Below are positions 7,157 to 11,058 of a DNA stretch of 11,058 nt, in pieces. The notes under the pieces were generated by a model that was not told the DNA's origin, ran no database searches, and saw nothing but the letters and a program-made list of their open reading frames with translations. The first letter of the stretch is position 1, and every line of letters starts with the position of its first letter. Origin of the DNA: Xanthobacteraceae bacterium (GTDB lineage Bacteria; Pseudomonadota; Alphaproteobacteria; Rhizobiales; Xanthobacteraceae); the NCBI GenBank assembly GCA_030037185.1, contig JASHRR010000881.1, forward strand, positions 1 through 11,058, given 5' to 3'. The position numbers and the translations under genes were made by a program.

Positions 7157-8215
7157 ATGCATATGGTCAAAGCGCTAAACGGGTGCGGCGGGCTTTGCCG
7201 CCCGCCGGCCGTAGCACTTGCGCTCCATCTCGCGGGCGCGCTGCCGGCGTTTGCGGCCGATGCGGCCACTGTCGAAGCTGCGCGCCGGGAGGGGCAGGTC
7301 GTGTGGTACACGACCCTCATCGTCAACCAGGTCGTGCGCCCCCTGCAGGACGCGTTCGAGAAGAAATATCCGGGCGTCAAGCTGCAATACTCGCGCGCCG
7401 ATGACGCGCCTACGGCGTTAAAGATCCTGAGCGAAGCGCGCGCCGGACGGGGGCAGGCGGATATCTTCGACAGCCTCTACAGCATGATTGCCGTGCAGCG
7501 CGCCGGCCTGATCGCCCCCTACCGACCACCCAACATCGACCAGATCCCCGCGGAGTTGAAAGACAAGGACGGATACTGGACCGGGATCGTCGTCTATGTC
7601 TTTGCGCCCGGGATCAACGTAAACGCGGTGCCGCTCGAACGCGCGCCAAAGACCCTGCAGGACCTGCTCGATCCAAAATGGAAAGGCAGGATCGCCTGGC
7701 ACGCGAGCTCTGTTGCCGGCGCGATGGGGTTTGTCGGGTCCATACTGGCGAGCATGGGGGAAGAGCGTGGCATGGACTATCTGCGCCAGCTCGCCAGGCA
7801 GCAGATCATCAATGTGGAAGCGTCCTCACGTGCCGTGCTGGACCAGGTGATCGCCGGCGAGTACCCGCAGGCACTGATGATCTTCATCAATCATGCCGTG
7901 ATCAGCGCCCGCAAGGGCGCGCCCTCGGCCTGGTTGAAGATCGAGCCGCTGCCGGTCGCGCTCGATGCCATATCGCTGCTCAAAGATGCTCCACATCCCA
8001 ACGCCGCACGGCTGCTGATCGATTTCCTCACATCCGAGGAGGGCCAGCAGGTGTTTCGCCAGGCGGACTATCTGCCTGCTTTGCCCCAAGTGCCGACGAT
8101 GACGCCGGGGCTGCGGCCCGCCGACGGCAAGTTCGAGGCGACCTACCTGCGCCCGGCCGCTGTCGACCGCAACGTCGCGCATTGGGCGAAGGTTGTCGAG
8201 GAGCTGTTCCGCTAG
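7157..8215 (+). CDS. ABC transporter periplasmic substrate-binding protein (SBP2), paralogue of SBP1
   Basis: A 352-residue periplasmic binding protein of the same family as SBP1. The first residues lead into a hydrophobic signal (about 17-30) ending in an A-F-A cleavage motif at 31-33, so export by Sec is likely. The mature chain repeats SBP1 signatures almost exactly: REGQVVWYTTLIVNQ, YSRAD, PTALKIL, EARAG, FAPGIN, GMDYLR, SSRAVLDQVIAGEY, LKDAPHP and FLTSEEGQ. Well over half of the residues match SBP1 by eye, so the two are duplicates within one operon. No permease or ATPase accompanies it separately, so it probably feeds the same transporter with a related ligand (inference). No ferric-type Tyr-Tyr pair is seen. 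The start is 7157 or, on ribosome-binding-site spacing, 7163. The gene lies 58 bases after the hydratase/lyase-like gene and 38 bases before the second crotonase. Confidence 0.93.
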   Translation: MHMVKALNGCGGLCRPPAVALALHLAGALPAFAADAATVEAARREGQVVWYTTLIVNQVVRPLQDAFEKKYPGVKLQYSRADDAPTALKILSEARAGRGQADIFDSLYSMIAVQRAGLIAPYRPPNIDQIPAELKDKDGYWTGIVVYVFAPGINVNAVPLERAPKTLQDLLDPKWKGRIAWHASSVAGAMGFVGSILASMGEERGMDYLRQLARQQIINVEASSRAVLDQVIAGEYPQALMIFINHAVISARKGAPSAWLKIEPLPVALDAISLLKDAPHPNAARLLIDFLTSEEGQQVFRQADYLPALPQVPTMTPGLRPADGKFEATYLRPAAVDRNVAHWAKVVEELFR

Positions 8216-8244
8216 GTGCCTGCGGCGCCAAGCGCGACAATGCT

Positions 8245-8250
8245 GGGAGG
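8245..8250 (+). promoter_or_regulatory. Ribosome-binding site of the second crotonase
   Basis: GGGAGG lies 3 bases before GTG 8254 and 6 bases before the adjacent in-frame TTG 8257. No in-frame ATG is available at the family's normal N-terminus, so the gene uses GTG or TTG. Spacing slightly favours TTG. Confidence 0.6.
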
Positions 8251-8253
8251 GCT

Positions 8254-9021
8254 GTGTTGCGCTTCGAGACGATCGCCTTGGAGGTGTCTCCCCGCTGCAT
8301 CGCCACGGTGCTGCTGAATCGGCCGGATCGCCACAACGCCTTCAATCGGCTGATGCTCAGCGAGCTTGCTGCGGTCCTGGACGAGATCGCGGCGGATCGC
8401 GCCGTGCGCATCATGGTCCTGCGCAGCCAAGGGCGGCATTTTTGTGCCGGTGCCGACCTCGCAGAACCAGCACCGGGCGAGCCCGATCGACCAGTCGGTC
8501 CGACCCTGCTGGATATCTTGGCATCCCTCGACAATCTGCCGAAGCCGACCATTGCCGCAGTCGACGGCGGCGCCATCGGTGGCGGGGCTGCGTTCGTGGC
8601 ATGCTGCGATATAGCACTGGCCACCGATGCCGCTTTCTTCTCGATCCCGGAGGTGAGGGTCGGCATGGCGCCGGTGCGGTTGGCGCCGCTCTTCATTCGT
8701 GCCGTCGGGTATCGCGGTTTTCGCCGCTATGGGCTTACGGGCGAGCGGATGACTGCCGTGGAAGCATTGCGGCTCGGCCTTGTGCACCAGCTTTGCGCGG
8801 CGCAATCACTCGATTCTGCGGTCGCCGACGTTGCGGAGGCCCTGTTACATGGTGCGCCCACCGCCATGGCGGAGCTGAAGGCCGCAATGAGCCGATTGGC
8901 GGCGCCGCCCTGGCCGGCGGCGGACGCGCCTATCGGCCAGGGACTGCCGAAAACGTCAGAAGCCATCGAGGGAATGGCAAGCTTTCGCGACAAGCGCAAG
9001 CCGAGCTGGTACCCGAAGTGA
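8254..9021 (+). CDS. Enoyl-CoA hydratase/isomerase family protein (methylglutaconyl-CoA hydratase-like)
   Basis: A 255-residue crotonase-fold protein, the usual length for the family. The N-terminal TVLLNRPDRHNAFN, the first oxyanion-hole strand HFCAGADL (62-69) and the second GGG at 109-111 are all present. The two acids of rat enoyl-CoA hydratase map to Ala113 (Glu144 position, lost) and Glu133 (Glu164 position, kept, in SIPEVRVGMAP). Loss of the first Glu, together with the APLFIRAVGYRGFRRYGLTGE stretch, resembles the LiuC/AtuE group (methylglutaconyl- and isohexenylglutaconyl-CoA hydratases) more than classical hydratases; this placement is from motif memory. It ends with a short basic tail (DKRKPSWYPK) common in this family. 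It is the last gene of the + strand operon, 38 bases after SBP2 and 13 bases from the stop of the convergent gene. It presumably acts on the CoA ester formed by the synthetase, after or in parallel with the other crotonase. Confidence 0.87.
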   Translation: MLRFETIALEVSPRCIATVLLNRPDRHNAFNRLMLSELAAVLDEIAADRAVRIMVLRSQGRHFCAGADLAEPAPGEPDRPVGPTLLDILASLDNLPKPTIAAVDGGAIGGGAAFVACCDIALATDAAFFSIPEVRVGMAPVRLAPLFIRAVGYRGFRRYGLTGERMTAVEALRLGLVHQLCAAQSLDSAVADVAEALLHGAPTAMAELKAAMSRLAAPPWPAADAPIGQGLPKTSEAIEGMASFRDKRKPSWYPK

Positions 9022-9034
9022 CGGGCGCCTCGTT

Positions 9035-9778
9035 TCATGGGGTGGCCAGGACGCGGCCACGTCCGGGGATCGGCTGCCAATCGTTCAAGAGCCGCATCAT
9101 TTCGCGAATCGTTGACGTCTGATTGCACAGGACCGGCTTGGTGAATTCCGCCTCGAGTTGCCGCGCCGCCGGCTCTGAAAGCCATGCACCGCCGCCCACA
9201 TAGACGGCGTCGCAGTCAGGGTTGTCGACAAAGGCCCGGCGGCCGAGGTCGTAGGCAAGCTGGAGGTTGTCGGCAGTCTTGATCTTCTGAAACTCGGCTG
9301 GGCTGAGTTCGCGAGTGGCGGCTCCGCAGACCTGCACGCCCTCCCGCGCAAAGAACTGACCCAGCGTCTGGTTCATGGCGAGCGACCATTTGTTGGCCAG
9401 TGCAAGTTTGCGAATGCCCATGTCCCGGGCCGCATGTACGACCGACAGCACCGTGCTGCTCGCCGGCTTGCCAGTGTAGCGCGCCATGTGCGCGACCATG
9501 CGGTCATGGGCCGCAAGCCCGATCAGGATCGGCAGCGGCACGCCGTTCTGCATGACAAGATCGATTCCGCGTTCCATCAGCAGATCGAGATAGCCGTCGA
9601 GCGGCGCGAACACGCGCTCGACATCGTCGGCGGTGAATTCCTTGAGCCCAACCGGCAGCATGACCAGCATGACCCTCGCGGGAGCCAGCCGATAGAACTC
9701 GTAGGGAGAGTTGTCGATGACGGCCAGCGGGTGCAGAACGCCGACCTTGTGCCTCGGCACATCGTTCTCGAACATCAT
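9035..9778 (-). CDS. Asp/Glu racemase / arylmalonate decarboxylase-superfamily protein without the usual cysteines
   Basis: A 247-residue cytosolic protein resembling the maleate cis-trans isomerase, arylmalonate decarboxylase and Asp/Glu racemase superfamily. It has the N-terminal VGVLHPLAVIDNSPYEFYRLAP strand-helix, an RVMLVMLPVGL segment, a GIDLVMQNGVPLPI loop (71-84), the central GIRKLALAN strand (121-129), CDAVYVGGGAWL (189-200) and KPVLCNQTSTIREMMRLL (214-231). The family's catalytic cysteines normally sit in the loop near residue 78 and near residues 195-198; here these are Asn/Gly and Gly-Gly-Gly-Ala. Cys218 lies in the later NQ-T motif. It may therefore be a decarboxylase or isomerase variant with other chemistry, or a ligand-binding relative (inference). 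The start is ATG 9778 or the adjacent ATG 9775. It is co-oriented with SBP3, 57 bases downstream of it, and convergent with the + operon. Confidence 0.8.
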   Translation of the reverse strand: MMFENDVPRHKVGVLHPLAVIDNSPYEFYRLAPARVMLVMLPVGLKEFTADDVERVFAPLDGYLDLLMERGIDLVMQNGVPLPILIGLAAHDRMVAHMARYTGKPASSTVLSVVHAARDMGIRKLALANKWSLAMNQTLGQFFAREGVQVCGAATRELSPAEFQKIKTADNLQLAYDLGRRAFVDNPDCDAVYVGGGAWLSEPAARQLEAEFTKPVLCNQTSTIREMMRLLNDWQPIPGRGRVLATP

Positions 9779-9784
9779 CCCTCC
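9779..9784 (-). promoter_or_regulatory. Ribosome-binding site of the racemase-superfamily gene
   Basis: On the minus strand GGAGGG abuts the first ATG (9778-9776) and lies about 4 bases from the second, tandem ATG (9775-9773). Spacing favours initiation at the second ATG. An in-frame stop just upstream, within the end of SBP3, excludes a longer start. Confidence 0.55.
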
Positions 9785-9835
9785 ACCGTGCGCGCTTCGG
9801 CGAACCGCATCAGCGCGATGATCGGGGAGCGGTTT

Positions 9836-10912
9836 TCATCGCCGCCCGGATTTGAGAATGGCGTCCTGAAACAAGCTGGTCCATTCCTCGAATTCCTCGA
9901 CATAGTGCGGACGATTCATCAAGAACAGCTTGTGCAGGGTCGGATCCGCGTCAGACTTCATGTCCCGCCGTGAAGACAAATAACCGAGATCGCGATAAAG
10001 GAGCTGCGCCTCCCGCGAGAGCAGGAAGTCGATGAACAGCATGGCGGCATGCGGGTGTGGCGCCTTCGCGGCGAGCGCTACCGAGGTGTCGGTGACCGGC
10101 ACTGGGTCCGGAGCGTTCCAGGCGAGCGGGGCGCCCTGCGCATGAGAGGCGGCGACATGCGATTGGTAGATGGTCGGCGATAGCGCGACCTCTCCGGCGA
10201 TCATCAAGTTGGCAAGCGCGCGGCCGGCGAGCTGATAGACCCGGATCTCCTGTTGGCCGAGCTTTCGTACAAAATCGACCCCGCGCGTCACCACCATTGC
10301 GCCGACCCAGTTGCCGGCGGTGCCGGTGGTCGCCGACACTGCCATCTTGCCCTTCCACTGTGGGTCGAGGAGATCTTCGTAGGTCCTCGGCGCTTGCGAG
10401 ATCGGGATCTTCGTGGTGTTGAAGCCGATGCCCGTGTAGCTCTCGCGCACGCTGATCCAATGGCGGCCGGCCTCGATAGCATTGCGCTCGAAATTATCGG
10501 CCTGCGGCGACGTGAAGGGCTGCAAGACACCCTGCTCCCGCGGCAGGATCAGCCCGTCCGCATTGAGCTCGAAGACGTCGACGAGAAATACGCCTGCAGC
10601 ATATTCATGGGTTACCTTGACGGCGACCTCGACCGAGGATGCGCGCAGCATCTGGATTCGAAGGAACGGGTATTTCTGCCGGAAGCGGTCGATCAGAGGC
10701 TGGATCTGCGTGCCGGTGGTGTAGATCGTCAGCCGAGCCTCCTGCCTCGCGCCCGCTTCGAGAAGCTGCTGGCGATCTGCGCCCGCATAGTTGGCAATGT
10801 CCTTTGTGGTCGCCGGCGCCGCGTAAAGCGCCGGCGCCAGAGCGGCGGCACAGGCGCAGATCACAGCCGCCACCGCGGCGCAACCAACGACCTTAATTCG
10901 CACAGAAGCCAT
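9836..10912 (-). CDS. ABC transporter periplasmic substrate-binding protein (SBP3)
   Basis: A 358-residue periplasmic binding protein of the same broad family as SBP1/2 but clearly more distant. The N-terminus has Arg5/Lys7, a long Ala-rich hydrophobic core (8-26) and a cleavage region around residues 26-34, so it is a Sec-exported protein. Family features are EARLTIYTTGTQIQPLIDRF (a variant of the WYTT strand), the RTYEDLLDPQWKGKMAV block, TGTAGNW, LSPTIYQSHVA and PHPHAAMLFIDFLLSREAQ. No adjacent Tyr pair is seen. There is no permease or ATPase in its operon within the window, so it either shares the transporter encoded at 1057-6221 or has partners beyond the right edge. The start ATG at 10912 follows a weak AGAG ribosome-binding site and a good promoter (10944-10971). 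The racemase-like gene follows after 57 bases, suggesting a shared substrate. Confidence 0.92.
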   Translation of the reverse strand: MASVRIKVVGCAAVAAVICACAAALAPALYAAPATTKDIANYAGADRQQLLEAGARQEARLTIYTTGTQIQPLIDRFRQKYPFLRIQMLRASSVEVAVKVTHEYAAGVFLVDVFELNADGLILPREQGVLQPFTSPQADNFERNAIEAGRHWISVRESYTGIGFNTTKIPISQAPRTYEDLLDPQWKGKMAVSATTGTAGNWVGAMVVTRGVDFVRKLGQQEIRVYQLAGRALANLMIAGEVALSPTIYQSHVAASHAQGAPLAWNAPDPVPVTDTSVALAAKAPHPHAAMLFIDFLLSREAQLLYRDLGYLSSRRDMKSDADPTLHKLFLMNRPHYVEEFEEWTSLFQDAILKSGRR

Positions 10913-10943
10913 CGATGTGCTCTACCATGTCGGTGATGATGGA

Positions 10944-10971
10944 ATGCTATTGTCTCCGGCGCTCCTGTCAA
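10944..10971 (-). promoter_or_regulatory. Sigma-70-like promoter for the SBP3 operon
   Basis: Reading the minus strand, a perfect TTGACA (-35, complement of 10966-10971) is followed after 16 bases by TAGCAT (-10, complement of 10944-10949; four of six consensus matches). This would start transcription roughly 25 bases before the SBP3 ATG. It lies in the roughly 100-base divergent region. It is a consensus match only; no other strong promoter was seen there. Confidence 0.55.
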
Positions 10972-11009
10972 TCACCCTCCGCCCTCACGGCTTGAAACCG
11001 CAGGCGCGA

Positions 11010-11024
11010 CAATGTCAGACATTG
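11010..11024. promoter_or_regulatory. 15-base palindrome, possible operator over a start codon
   Basis: CAATGTC-A-GACATTG is a perfect inverted repeat with 7-base arms around one central base. It contains the ATG (11012-11014) of the divergent partial gene and lies about 40 bases upstream of the SBP3 -35 element. A dimeric regulator bound here could affect both directions (inference). It could also be a chance palindrome. Confidence 0.35.
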
Positions 11025-11058
11025 CCACCACGACGATGAGCGTTCCGCCGGGCAAGTA
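11012..11058 (+). CDS. Start of a divergent gene, 3' partial, product unknown
   Basis: An ATG at 11012 opens a frame that runs to the window end without a stop, reading Met-Ser-Asp-Ile-Ala-Thr-Thr-Thr-Met-Ser-Val-Pro-Pro-Gly-Lys. A weak AGG (11002-11004) lies 7 bases upstream. The layout, divergent from SBP3 with a shared intergenic region of about 100 bases, fits a real gene, perhaps a transporter component or regulator. Fifteen codons do not allow any assignment. An alternative start is the ATG at 11036. Confidence 0.45.
   Translation, partial: MSDIATTTMSVPPGK

Noticed and set aside
7678..8253. Upstream extension of the second crotonase into SBP2
   Set aside because: The extension is the shadow of SBP2 in another frame. 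Family homology starts at the GTG/TTG at 8254-8259, next to GGGAGG.
9042..9060. GTGGCC/GGCCAC hairpin at the 3' end of the racemase-like gene as a terminator
   Set aside because: It is a 6-base stem inside coding sequence with no T-run on either strand, and an alternative GGACG/CGTCC pairing competes. It is not a convincing terminator.
10840..10912. Lipoprotein signal in SBP3 because of cysteines in the hydrophobic core
   Set aside because: The cysteines at 11, 19 and 21 are within the hydrophobic core and are not preceded by an L-A/S-G/A lipobox. An ordinary cleavable signal peptide is likelier.
10992..11009. TTGAAA as -35 of a + strand promoter for the partial gene
   Set aside because: No acceptable -10 hexamer occurs at 16-18 bases, and it would fall within the coding start.
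1..11058. CRISPR arrays, tRNA/rRNA genes, insertion sequences, phage genes
   Set aside because: No regularly spaced repeats, tRNA-like folds, transposase motifs or terminal inverted repeats were seen on either strand.

Overview
The window is dense, GC-rich, proteobacterial-looking DNA, with strong G/C preference at third codon positions, GTG/TTG starts and tight operon packing. Gene content and style suggest an alphaproteobacterium of the Bradyrhizobium/Rhodopseudomonas kind; this is inference, since no rRNA or marker gene is present. There are no RNA genes, mobile elements or CRISPR arrays, and no gene-free stretch longer than about 150 bases.

Positions 1-9021 (+ strand) hold one apparent seven-gene operon. 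In order it encodes a periplasmic substrate-binding protein (SBP1, 5' end cut by the window), a fused two-module ABC permease, an NDP-forming acyl-CoA synthetase, the ABC ATPase (overlapping the synthetase by 7 bases), a crotonase related to hydroxycinnamoyl-CoA hydratase/lyase, a second substrate-binding protein (SBP2, a close paralogue of SBP1), and a second crotonase of the methylglutaconyl-CoA hydratase-like type. Positions 9035-10912 (- strand) hold a convergent two-gene operon: an Asp/Glu racemase/arylmalonate decarboxylase-superfamily protein preceded by a third substrate-binding protein. A good sigma-70-like promoter lies before the third binding protein. At the right edge a divergent + strand gene probably begins at 11012 and runs out of the window; a 15-base palindrome sits on its start codon.

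The genes read as a coherent uptake-and-activation module. An ABC importer of the ferric/putrescine-type family brings in an organic acid. The ATP-grasp acyl-CoA synthetase makes its CoA thioester. Two crotonases then hydrate, and perhaps cleave, the enoyl-CoA. The pairing of an NDP-forming ligase with a hydratase/lyase-like crotonase recalls ferulate/coumarate side-chain shortening. However, the residues that recognise the 4-hydroxyl of ferulate in the known lyase appear to be replaced here, so the substrate is probably not a plain 4-hydroxycinnamate. No regulator is present in the window. The binding proteins lack the Tyr-Tyr pair of ferric-binding proteins, so the iron-transport label that automated annotation would tend to give is probably misleading. 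The substrate cannot be fixed from sequence alone.
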